Positions 25,941 to 34,992 of a stretch of DNA of 64,000 bases are shown here, one piece after another. A program made the position numbers and the translations under genes. Location: assembly GCF_024679095.1 (NCBI RefSeq), contig NC_066518.1, positions 3,028,949 to 3,092,948 of the forward strand, read 5' to 3'. The notes under the pieces were generated by a model. That model did no database searches. It was given only the letters and a program-made list of their open reading frames with translations, and was not told the origin of the DNA. Origin of the DNA: Eriocheir sinensis. Lineage: Eukaryota > Arthropoda > Malacostraca > Decapoda > Varunidae. Every line of letters starts with the position of its first letter. Position 1 is the first letter of the stretch.

Positions 25941-26954
25941 CATGAAAAAAAGTTATAGTGCTGTAATAATGTTGTACGCTATAAATAATTTTTCGAGGAG
26001 TCCAATCAAGCACTTTAAATAAATGCTTTGCGTGGAAATACTATACGCCTCGTTAAAATATCTTTCCTACACAATGCGCATCGTCATCCCGGCAAGCATT
26101 ACCCAAGAGGAAAAACTTACTCAGAATGAAGAACAGAGTACAAGAATAAACACTAATATCATGGGTGTGAAACGATGGAAGATAAACAATCACTAAGGTA
26201 TTTTTCGGTCCTTCGCACCATCCCTTATAAACCTTACTTCCAAGAATATCCTTCACTCTTTGTCTAGACATTACCAGCGTCTCCACTTCCAGGAGGTATC
26301 AAGAGTCGGGTGCGCATATGAGCCTCAGGTGACGGGGCGAGAGAAGGGCGGGAGGCGGTGGGAGGCAACAGGATCAAGCACCACCACCAGCGTTGCTAGA
26401 TTATCGTATTCACCACAACGTATTCATCATTTTTTTAAGCCTCAAACTCTCGTACCTACACAAATAACGACAGAAATTCATCAAAGTTAGCATTAAAACT
26501 GTTATTTATTGAGGTTTGTGTTTTTTGCTATAGTTATCGGTCAGAAACTACGAAAATGCAATGCGATGAGTACGATAATTCGGCAACGCTCCACCCACCT
26601 CCCGCCTCTCGAGCTGGTGACGGCGATGCGGTGGCCCACTCACTCAGCCCTGACAACACCTTATGCGGGGTACCAGCTTTTCACGCATAAATTAGACTAA
26701 AAGCGATTTCTCAACTCCAGGAAGGCGTCGGGACCACATGAGGAGTGCGAAAAGAAGCTTACAAGTCAGAGAAACTCATTAATAAGGCTGTATCCAGGGT
26801 GGTTTTAGTGTTTTTATCGGAGCGTCGCGCGCAGTACGAGGCCGCGCGAGGGTTGGGAGGGCCCAGTGGCGCCGCGTTAAGTGTGTAGCGGCGGGGCGGG
26901 AGTCTGGTCGGCGCCACACCTGAGGCCCGGTAAATAGCCGCTTGTCACGCACCT
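25941..26954. other. Unique sequence with a CpG-rich patch near 26820-26940
   Basis: Mostly mixed DNA. The CpG-rich patch includes TCGCGCGCAG, GGCCGCGCGAGGG, GGCGCCGCG and GGCGGGGCGGG and contrasts with its AT-rich surroundings. It could be a promoter-like island, but no TATA box, initiator or downstream frame is evident. Confidence 0.35.
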
Positions 26955-26955
26955 A

Positions 26956-27028
<73 letters not shown>
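26955..27028. repeat. (CA)n(GA)n compound microsatellite
   Basis: Nine CA units pass directly into 28 GA units. Confidence 0.96.
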
Positions 27029-27031
<3 letters not shown>

Positions 27032-27429
27032 AGAGATTTGATTCTTCCACCTCTTGGCCTTCCTTGTCTTTCTAGATCTCTTTCTACCTGCCCACCCACC
27101 CACTCGATGCATTTTAACTTTCCTCTCTTCCTTCTCTCCCTTCTGACCCTCCAAGGCCCGCACTGTCTCTCCCTCCCTCCTTCCCCTCCTCCCATGTGCC
27201 TCTTCTCGACACCTGCCTCCCCCCGCGGCCGCCTGTCTCCGTATCTTTCGCCCTTCCGTGTTTTTTTGGCTGAGTTTGTGAATGTGTCCCCGCCTTGATT
27301 GCGCCTCCACGCCTTGCACATTCTTTGGAGACAGCTGGCAAGGTGGTCGCTGCTTGGTGGCCCTCAAAACTACCCCCCCCCCATCCCCCCCCCACCCCCT
27401 CTGACTCTACTTAATTTATGCGCAGGGGA
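27029..27429. other. Unique sequence, no gene seen
   Basis: Pyrimidine-leaning, with C-runs at 27373-27398. The minus-strand frames across it begin inside the GA tract. Confidence 0.45.
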
Positions 27430-27995
27430 AGGAAGGTAGACAAGGTTAGGCTAGGTCAGGGGAGGATAGGTTTGGTAAGGTGAGGTTGGAGTTAGGATAG
27501 GTTCGATTAGGTATGGTTAGTTTAGGTGATGTATGGCTAGGTTATATGAGGTATGCTTAGCTAAGTAATGGTTAGCTTAGGTTAGGTTAGGTAAGGTAAG
27601 GAATAATTATATTAGGTTAGGTTAAGTAAGGTAAGGTAAGGTATGATTAGATTAGGTTAGGTTAGGTTAGGTAAGATAATGTAAGGTATGATTAGATTAG
27701 GTCAGGTTAGGTTAGGTTAGGTTAGGAAGGGTAAGGTATGATTAGATTAGGATAGGTTAGGTTAGGTAAGGTATGAGTAGATTAGGATAGGTTAGGTTAG
27801 GTGAGGTAAGGTATGATTAGATTAGGTTAGGTTAAGGTAAGGTAAGGTATGATTAGATTAGGTTATGTTATGTTAGGTAAGGTAAGGTATGATTAGATTA
27901 GATTAGGTTAGGTTAGGTTAGGTAAGGTAAGGTATAGATAGGTTTGAATAGGTTAGGTAAAGTAAGGTAAGGTAAGCTAAGTTAGGTAAGGAAGG
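27430..27995 (+). repeat. Degenerate TTAGG-like interstitial field
   Basis: About 560 bp dominated by TTAGG with TAAGG and TATGG variants. A higher-order phrase AAGGTATGATTAGATTAGG recurs about every 35-50 bp from 27640 on. TTAGG is the common arthropod telomere unit. The degeneracy and internal position argue against an active chromosome end. Confidence 0.88.
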
Positions 27996-28249
27996 ACTAA
28001 AGTGATACAGCATTTAGCTATACGAGACGAGCAGGTGAGCGAGAAGATTAGAGGTGAAGGTGAACATAAAGGTGTATGTATGTGGGGGCAGGTGTACATG
28101 AGAGCAAAGTGGTGGCAGGAGAGTGGATCATCATGTGTGTAAGGATTTAGGGAGACCCGTATGGAGGAGGAGGAGGGGTGGCGGGGCCATTTATCTTTGT
28201 TGATTCTTGCCTCAGGACTGTGGTGCGAGCGTAGGGGAGAATGGGACAA
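27996..28249. other. Purine-leaning unique sequence, no gene
   Basis: No repeat or frame support. Confidence 0.4.
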
Positions 28250-28770
28250 GAAACAGTGAGGTTGAGAAATGCAAGAATAGGGAAACTTGAAGGAAGGTGA
28301 ATAGAAGAGTAACAACAGGGAAGGAAAGGTGATGGTTAGGAAATAGAGATACAAAGAGATGAGAGATGTTAAGATAAGTGGGAGAGGGAGGAAGATGAAT
28401 AGTAGAGTAAGAAAAGGAAGGGAAGGTGATGGTTAGGAAATAGAAATACAAAGAGATGAGAGATGTTAAGATAAGTGGGACAGGGAGGAAGATGAATGAA
28501 AGAATAACAAAAGGAAGGAAATAGAGATGCAAAGAAGTGAGAGATGTTAAGATAAGTGGGACAGGGAGGCAAGTGAATTAGAGAGTAACAAAAGAGACGG
28601 AAGGGAATGGTAAGGGAATAGAGAGCGAATTATAAAGTTGAAAGATATCAGGAAAGGAGACCAAGAAAGCATTTTAGGATGTAAAGCAAAGAGGGGAAGA
28701 AGCTGGTTAAGTAACAGAGATGCAAGTTTGAGAGAAATCAGAAAAAGGGAACAGGGAGGCATGAAGAGAA
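28250..28770. repeat. Purine-rich tandem repeat, about 80-97 bp, about 5 copies
   Basis: GATGAGAGATGTTAAGATAA recurs near 28358, 28455 and 28537 (last copy GTGAG), with AGGGAGG-AGATGAAT and AGTAACAAAAG between. Copies further right are more diverged. Confidence 0.88.
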
Positions 28771-29116
28771 CGGCATGAGGTAACGGTGTGGCTCATCCCT
28801 ATACCATATCTGCCTTGCCTTACCTGCTTGCCCGCCTGCTCATCACTCTCCCACTCCATCTTCATCCCCCGTAAAGTGCCGCGCCTCTCGCCAGATTACC
28901 GGCTCCATGCAGTATCACGGGGTAGCTGCCTGCCCTGCCCTGCCGTACCTGCCTGCTATCGTGACCTAGTTTCCGAGCGTCCTCGATTATACGAGATATC
29001 GGCTTTCCTCCGCTCTGTTGATTATGTGTCAGCCGTTAGGAGGCGCGTGCGAGGCCATGCTAACAGTGTGGGAATGTGAGAAGCTCCTTAAACACACTGC
29101 GGTGATCAGACGGGGG
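28771..29116. other. Unique sequence, no gene seen
   Basis: Moderate GC. It includes CTGCCTGCCCTGCCCTGCCG. A 97-codon frame has no recognised features. Confidence 0.4.
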
Positions 29117-29337
29117 ACCAAGACGACGCTGGACACAGGGGGCCAAGACGACGCTGGACACAGGGGATCAAGACGACGCTGGACACAGGGGGCCAAGACG
29201 ACGCTGGACACAGGGGGCCAAGAAGACGCTGGACACAGGGGGCCAAGACGACGCTGGACACAGGGGGCCAAGACGACGCTGGACACAGGGGGCCATTAAG
29301 ACGCTGGACACAGGGGGGCATTAAGACGCTGGACACA
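29117..29337. repeat. 25-bp minisatellite, 9 copies
   Basis: The core ACGCTGGACACAGGGGGCCA repeats nine times with a period close to 25 bp. The last two copies have ATTA in place of AGACG. Because 25 is not a multiple of three, each frame cycles through three different peptides every 75 bp. Confidence 0.97.
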
Positions 29338-29892
29338 TATGCCGTGGGTTATCTGTTGCTGTTTTGTTTTCCTTGTGGCTCTTAGGTGGTATGTGCGAGG
29401 TCGGGCTGGGATGGGACGCAGAGGTGTTACAGTTTCGATAAAGACACTCCTGATGGTCTTAAAAACTAATAGACAAAACGGTTCAAGGACACACTTATTG
29501 GGTTTCCGCTGCTTAGTGTGTAAAGTTTGACAGTTTGGCGGTCCGTGCGAGGCCACTCCGTCTTCCTCGTGCATAAGAAATCAGGAAGAGGGAAGAGAGT
29601 GTTTTGGAAATAGTTTAAAATGTAAGAAAGAATGCAGGATGTGAACCGTTGAATTCACAGGGACGAATTTATGTCGCAAAATGTGAAATATGGGAGATAA
29701 ACTTAGGAATGGAAAATGCAGATTGTACATTTTGCAGCGTCTCGGCCACACGGCACCACCCCAAGGCCGCCGGCTCACCTGTCCCCCCGCCGCCCACACA
29801 GGTAACTGATGGAAAGGTGTGCGCGGCGTGAGGCACCAATATGTTCCCTGGAAGATAATGGATGCAGCTCAGTGTTCAAGATTGGCGTCAGC

Positions 29893-29894
<2 letters not shown>
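29338..29894. other. Unique sequence, no gene seen
   Basis: Mixed composition. Short frames only. Confidence 0.45.
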
Positions 29895-29968
<74 letters not shown>

Positions 29969-30099
29969 GCAATTCTGAAGGAGGAAGAGAATTGAGTTTC
30001 GTTTTCCTGGTTAAAGTATATTTGCTCGTCGACCCTGACAATAATATTTCTTTTTGGTGGTTTAAGTGTGTGTGTGTGTGTGTGTGTGTGAGAAAGATG

Positions 30100-30156
<57 letters not shown>
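29895..30156. repeat. (TG)n tracts and an opposing (CA)n tract
   Basis: (TG)n at 29895-29966, (TG)n at 30067-30090 and (CA)n at 30103-30156. The last two are 12 bp apart and complementary, so they could form a long hairpin. Confidence 0.96.
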
Positions 30157-30158
<2 letters not shown>

Positions 30159-30202
30159 GTGATAGTGTCAAGGTCAGCGAACAAATATACTCAAAGCACA
30201 AT

Positions 30203-30331
30203 TCTCCTCCTCCTCCTCCTCCTCCTCCTCCTCCTCCTCCTCCTCCTCCTCCTCCTCTGCTTCCGCCTTCACCTCCTCCTCCTCCTGCTAATCCTAATCC
30301 TTTTGTTAATTATCCAAAGTATTTAGATTTA

Positions 30332-30379
<48 letters not shown>

Positions 30380-30421
30380 GTTAATAATAATAATAATGAT
30401 GATAGTAATAATGATGATGAT

Positions 30422-30473
<52 letters not shown>

Positions 30474-30475
30474 GC
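30203..30475. repeat. (CTC)n, (TTA)n and (AAT)n trinucleotide repeats
   Basis: (CTC)n at 30203-30256, (ATT)n at 30336-30378 and (AAT)n at 30425-30472. The last two are complementary and less than 50 bp apart. Confidence 0.96.
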
Positions 30476-30566
30476 AACAAAATTTAATTGAAATCATTAA
30501 ATATCAGCATTATTGTTGTAATTTAACGAGCGGAAAGAAATACGTTTCCGGGATTAATATCTCCTG

Positions 30567-30745
30567 TTGATAATTTGTCTTTTCACCTTGCTTTTCTTTT
30601 TTCTTCTTTTTCTTTTTCTTTCTTCTTCTTCTTCTTCTTCTTCCTTTACTTCTTCTTCTTTTACTTCTATTTCTTCTTCTTCTTCTTCTCTTCCTCGTCT
30701 TCCTTTTCTCCTTCGTCTGTGTCCTCGTCCTCGTCCTCCTTCTCC
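30567..30745. repeat. (TTC)n-rich pyrimidine tract
   Basis: Imperfect TTC and TTTC repeats. The Ser/Phe-rich frames are artefacts. Confidence 0.9.
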
Positions 30746-31354
30746 TCCTATTTGTTAGTCCGAGGAGGAGGAGGAAAACACGGACACATATTCTTCACGT
30801 TTCTTGTCGATATACTTTTTGTCCCTTATCTGAAGAGGTTGCTGACCGACTCTCTCCCTCCCGCCCCAGCCCTCGCCCTCCCCCTGCTCCCCTTCCTCAC
30901 CTCGCCCGCCTTTTTCTCAACTTTTTCCCTCCCTTCTTTCGTGTCCGTTCCCCCCGGCTTTCGTGTCCCCCCCCCCCCCCCCCCGGTGTCCCTCCTTTCT
31001 TTTCGTCTCTCCTTGGCATCCTTTTCCTAACTACACCTCCCTTCCCCCATCCCCCCCTTAATCCTGTGCCAAGCTCTCCTCTCTTCCGTTTTCTATACTC
31101 CTGTCCTCCTGCCTTGCTTCCTTTCCTACTTTCCTTCTACTCCTTCCCTCCTGTATCTCTTCTTCTGTCCTTTATCTTCTTCCTCCTTTTCATATATATT
31201 CCTTTTTCTAACGTCATGTTCTAATGCCTTACATCCTTAAATCCTATCCTCCCCTCCTTCCCTTTTGCATCCTTCCCATCCTACTCATTAGTTCCTCGCC
31301 CTTCCTCTCTCCCTCCTGTCCTGTCCTGTCCTCCCTTCCTTCCTTCTACTACTC
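30746..31354. repeat. Pyrimidine-rich array interrupted by the CR1 insertion
   Basis: CT-rich DNA with a C18 run near 30967-30984. The phrase CCTCTCTCCCTCCTGTCCTG at about 31302 recurs downstream of the CR1 fragment at about 32549, so the LINE sits inside one array. Confidence 0.8.
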
Positions 31355-32290
31355 AACGGACAGCCTTCCGATTGGCTTCCAGTCACTAGTGGAGTGCCTC
31401 AAGGGTCAGTGCTGGGACCCATTCTCTTCATCATATATATCAACGACCTCGAAGCAGGACTGAAATCCACAATATCGAAATTTGCTGATGACACTAAGGT
31501 GGGGGGAAAGGCCCTCACAAAGACCGACTGCGAAATCATTCAGAAAGACCTCAATCACATTATCGAATGGTCGGAAAAATGGCAAATGTCTTTTAATGTT
31601 GACAAATGCAAAGTCATGCACATTGGGTCCAGAAATAGTAACCACACATACATCATGAATGGGAGACCTCTGCAAGCGATGCAGGAGGAAAAGGATCTTG
31701 GAGTCACTATCAGCAGTGACCTGAAACACGCGAATCACTGTAAAAAAGCATACAACAAAGCCAACACTATGCTCGGGTTCATAGCGAGGAACTTCGAGTG
31801 TAAAACGCCAGACGTGATGCTATCCTTGTATAATTCCATGGTAAGACCGCACCTCGAGTATGCAGTACAGTTCTGGTCTCCTAATTACAGAAAGGACATT
31901 GATTTACTGGAAAGGATTCAGCGACGCGCCACGAAAATGATACCAACCTTAAGGGCTCAACCGTACGAGGAACGACTCAAGCGACTCAATCTCTTTACAT
32001 TAGAGAAAAGACGCCTACGAGGAGATATGATTCAAGTCTTCAAGTATCTGAAAAAATTCAATAACGTCGATTACTCCAATTTCTTTGAATTGCAAACCAA
32101 CCTAAGAACTAGAAATAACGGTTTACCCATTCAGTCTAAGCGATGTAACACAGACATCGGAAGGAGTTTCTTTTCAAACCGAGTCATCCGTCACTGGAAC
32201 AATCTTCCTTCAGAAGTAGTAAATGCGAATACTATCAACTCCTTCAAATATAGAATCGACCGTCACTTCGCTGCGTCGGGAGTAAACTGA
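31355..32290 (+). pseudogene. Reverse transcriptase C-terminal fragment (CR1-like ORF2)
   Basis: Frame of 311 codons plus TGA, open from the truncation point, with no internal start required. At the N end SGVPQGSVLGP...FIIYINDL is the conserved RT palm entry. The catalytic FADDTK motif (Asp pair at 31487-31492) follows, then WQMSFNVDKCKVMHIG and EKDLGV (residues about 80-125), the thumb region with MLSLYNSMVRPHLEYA and LLERIQRRATK, and the basic RLKRLNLFTLEKRRLRGD tail. The fingers region and the upstream endonuclease are missing, so it cannot encode an active enzyme. The absence of frameshifts over 936 bp suggests a young insertion. No host function is implied. Confidence 0.92.
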
Positions 32291-32471
32291 ATATTGAGTT
32301 GCTTTCATCTGCTCCTCAATATCGAGGTGCTTTCATCTACTCCTCAATGTCGAGGTGCTTTCATCTGCTCCCCAGGCCCCAGGCTGTCGAGCAGATTAAA
32401 TCACCAAAGCGGGCAACCTCGTAATGAGCCAATAGGCTTTCTGTTGCCTGCGTTTCCATGTTTCCATGTTT
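31355..32471 (+). mobile_element. 5'-truncated CR1-like non-LTR retrotransposon
   Basis: An insertion of about 1.1 kb made of the 3' part of a LINE. It holds the C-terminal half of the reverse transcriptase ORF (31355-32290), a 180-bp 3' UTR with three 28-bp repeats (TGCTTTCATCTGCTCC core, 32299-32376), and a terminal pair of the octamer TTTCCATG (32453-32468) in place of poly(A). A short 3' microsatellite, heavy 5' truncation and this RT sequence type are characteristic of the CR1 clade. Nearly uniform CT-rich DNA flanks both ends. Confidence 0.88.
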
Positions 32472-32625
32472 CTCTCCCATCCTTCCATTCGTCCCTATCC
32501 CTTCCTTTCTCCCTTCTGTCCTCTCCTCCTCCCATTCGTCTCTATTCCTTCCTCTCTCCCTCCTGTCCTGTCCTCCCTTCCTTCCTTCCTTCTCTCTCTC
32601 TTCCCTGTCCCTACCTGTTCCCCCC
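32472..32625. repeat. CT-rich array, right side of the CR1 insertion
   Basis: CCATTCGTCCCTATCCCTTCC and CCCATTCGTCTCTATTCCTTCC show about 55-bp spacing. CCTCCTGTCCTGTCCTCCC matches the left flank. Confidence 0.85.
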
Positions 32626-32698
32626 CCTGTCTTGGCAAGGAGTCTGTTTGGCATCAGTCCTCGGCGTGGCCCTTCCTTTCAACACGCTGGTGGTGTAT

Positions 32699-32701
32699 TC
32701 G

Positions 32702-32757
<56 letters not shown>

Positions 32758-32785
32758 GGTGGTGTTGATGGTAATGGTGGTGGTA
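32699..32785. repeat. (GTT)n then (GGT)n trinucleotide repeat
   Basis: About 14 GTT units switch to GGT units. In translation this gives Asn, Val, Cys or Trp runs. Confidence 0.96.
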
Positions 32786-32865
32786 TTTTTTCCCCACCAC
32801 AACTAGCAACGGAACGCTATTTACGTCTATATGTATTTGTTTTTTCTTAAATTATTTTGTTTTAC

Positions 32866-32903
32866 TACTACTACTACTACTGTTACTACTACTACTGCTA
32901 CTG

Positions 32904-32937
<34 letters not shown>

Positions 32938-32950
32938 CACTACTACTATT
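32866..32950. repeat. (ACT)n trinucleotide repeat
   Basis: ACT repeats with GTT, GCT and CAC interruptions. Confidence 0.95.
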
Positions 32951-33046
32951 ATTGCACTTGTTTTCATTTTCATCGCTGTCGTCATCAATATTGCTCTATC
33001 ACATGCTCTTAATCTGTCATTTCTATTTGCACCATTGTATTGTACC

Positions 33047-33155
33047 TTTTTTTTTTTTTTGCAGGTGAGTAACAGTGTGCGGGGTGAAAGACTGTCCGCT
33101 GTTCCCAAGGTGAGTGGCGGCAAACACACCTGTGGCTGGCCGTCGCGCCCTCAGG
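33047..33155 (+). promoter_or_regulatory. Candidate splice-site cluster: microexon(s) or recursive splice site
   Basis: A run of 14 T preceded by CC and ending GCAG (33047-33064) is immediately followed by GTGAGT, an ideal acceptor fused to a donor. A second junction, CCCAAG|GTGAGT, lies exactly 45 nt on (after 33109) and a third, CCTCAG|GTATGC, another 45 nt on (after 33154). Both 45-nt blocks are open in the same frame. This fits either a recursive splice point or a small in-frame exon. There is no homology or transcript evidence, and a chance match in repeat-rich DNA is possible. Confidence 0.3.
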
Positions 33156-33212
33156 TATGCGCGAGTATCAACGACCTCTCTTGCTGCCATGCCGTATATA
33201 TATCATAGTGTA

Positions 33213-33483
33213 GCGGCCGGACACGCTAAATGAAACTGCAAAACAAGGGTAGCAACGACCTCACTTTTTTAACGAAACTTAGAACCGCGGAGGATACGGA
33301 ATCGCGGAAGTGAATCCAAGTGTGCGGCCAAAACTTGAATAAAATTTTACCTTCCGCGGCTTGTAATGCTTGAGGGATTACACGGAAGGGAAACGAGCGT
33401 ATGTAGCCGATCCACTGTGCCGTAATATCCGTAGACACGAGCCAAAACAATAATAGTATTTTGTTAGTCCGTGTCCGGGGTAA
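33213..33483. repeat. Candidate inverted-repeat element, low confidence
   Basis: GCGGCCGGACACGCTAA near 33215 is approximately the reverse complement of TTAGTCCGTGTCCGGGG near 33463, giving about 270 bp end to end. No second copy is seen in the window and the target duplication is unclear. Confidence 0.3.
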
Positions 33484-33621
33484 AGTTGTTTGGAAAATTT
33501 ATGAAACATGCAAAAAGAGAAAGCGCGTGTAGAAAGCCTCCACCACACCTTGATTTACCTGTCACTGAGGCTGTCGCTGCATCATTCGCTATTTACAGAC
33601 AGGGGTTGGGAGCGATATTGT

Positions 33622-34531
33622 AACAGTCCCATTACCAATCCTTCCTCTATCCACCAGTCATATTACTAGTCCTTCCCCTATCCACCAGTCCCATTACCAA
33701 CTCTTCCCCTATCCACTAGTCATATTACCAATCCTTCCCCTATCCACCAGTCCCTTTACCAATCCTTCCCCTATCCACCAGTCACATTATCAACCCTTCC
33801 CCTATCCACCAGTCATATTACCAATCCTTCCCATATCCACCAGTCACATTACCAACCCTTCCCCTATCCACCAGTCCCATTACCAACTCTTCCCCTCTCT
33901 CACCAGTCCCATTACCAACCCTTCCCCTATCCACCAGTCCCATTACCAACCCTTCCCCTATCCACCAATCATATTACCAATCCTTCCCCTATCCACCAGT
34001 CATATTACTAATCCTTCCCCTATCCACCAGTCATATTACCAATCCTTCCCCTATCCACCAGTCCCATTACCAATCCTTCCCCTATCCACCAGTCCCATTA
34101 CCAACTCATCCCCTCTCTCACCAGTCCCATTACCAACTCTTCCCCTATCCACCAGTCCCATTACCAACCCTTCCCCTCTCCACAAGTCCCATTACCAACC
34201 CTTCCCCTCTCCACCAGTCCCATTACCAACTCTTCCCCTCTCCACCAGTCCTATTACCAACTCTTCCCCTATCCACCAGTCCCTTTACCAATCCTTCCCC
34301 TATCCACCAGTCACATTATCAACCCTTCCCCTATCCACCAGGCATATTACCAATCCTTCCCCTATCCACCAGTCCCATTACCAACCCTTCCCCTATCCAC
34401 CAGTCCCTTTACCAACACTTCCCCTCTCCACCAGTCCCATTACCAACTCTTCCCCTATCCACCAGTCCCATTACCAACTCTTCCCCTATCCACCAGTCCC
34501 TCTACCAATCCTTCCCCTATCCACCAGTCCC
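33622..34531. repeat. 31-bp minisatellite, about 29 copies, nested in the satellite
   Basis: The unit reads CCAGTCCCATTACCAA then CYCTTCCCCTATCCA, with C/T and A/T variants and two CTCTCTCACCAG copies. Satellite sequence lies on both sides: GATTGTAAC-type sequence ends at the left edge and GAAACATACGAGGAGAG resumes at the right. No spacers, so it is not CRISPR-like. Confidence 0.96.
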
Positions 34532-34650
34532 AGAAAGGTAAACTGAAACATACGAGGAGAGTAAGAGTGTGTAGTAGAAACTTAAAGCCGACACCCATCA
34601 ATTTGCCCGTCGCTGAGGCATTTTCGTCGATCAATTCGTTCGTAGCATAA

Positions 34651-34714
34651 TTTTTTTTTACAGCAAGGAAACAGCTTAAGGGCAAAAAAAAATAATGAAA
34701 AAAAAAAGCCCGCA
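34651..34714 (-). mobile_element. Poly(A)-tailed dispersed retroposon inside the satellite
   Basis: Poly-T, ACAGCAAGGAAACAGCTTAA, A-rich spacer, AGCCCGC. AATTCG occurs at both margins (34632 and 34715), a possible target-site duplication relative to the uninterrupted monomer. Confidence 0.75.
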
Positions 34715-34889
34715 AATTCGCTCTTTACAGCTACAGTTGGAAACGACATTGTAACAAACGTTGTATAAAATTAAGGAAACATACGGAGAGAGAGGCAGAA
34801 AGTGTATAAAACAACAACATTTCGACTTGACTTTATAGCCCTTATCGCATAGCACTAGTCTTTCTCAGGTAGACACAGGAGGGGTGACA

Positions 34890-34992
34890 TTTTTTTTTTT
34901 TACAGCAAAATGAGTCAGTTCAAGGGCACAAAAAAAAGGAAACAAATATGAAAAAAAAAAAACTAAAAAGAGTTAGAGGAGTGGCCGAAAGA
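34890..34992 (-). mobile_element. Poly(A)-tailed dispersed retroposon inside the satellite, second copy
   Basis: Poly-T, ACAGCAAAATGAGTCAGTTC, AAGGGCAC, A-rich spacer, GAGTTAGAGGAGTGGCCGAAA. The satellite monomer resumes with GATATTGTAAC right after. Confidence 0.8.

Noticed and set aside
27430..27995. An active chromosome end
   Set aside because: The TTAGG units are degenerate, mixed with TAAGG variants, and non-telomeric sequence continues for more than 27 kb on each side.
29117..29337. Repeat-containing protein encoded by the 25-bp array
   Set aside because: The period is not a multiple of three and open frames occur on both strands. There is no ATG-anchored domain or conserved flank.
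31355..32290. An intact, potentially active retrotransposon gene
   Set aside because: The fingers part of the RT domain and the whole endonuclease are missing. The frame has no proper start and only the C-terminal part of the protein remains.
33622..34531. CRISPR-like array of about 31-bp repeats
   Set aside because: Units are contiguous with no unique spacers, and the host is eukaryotic.
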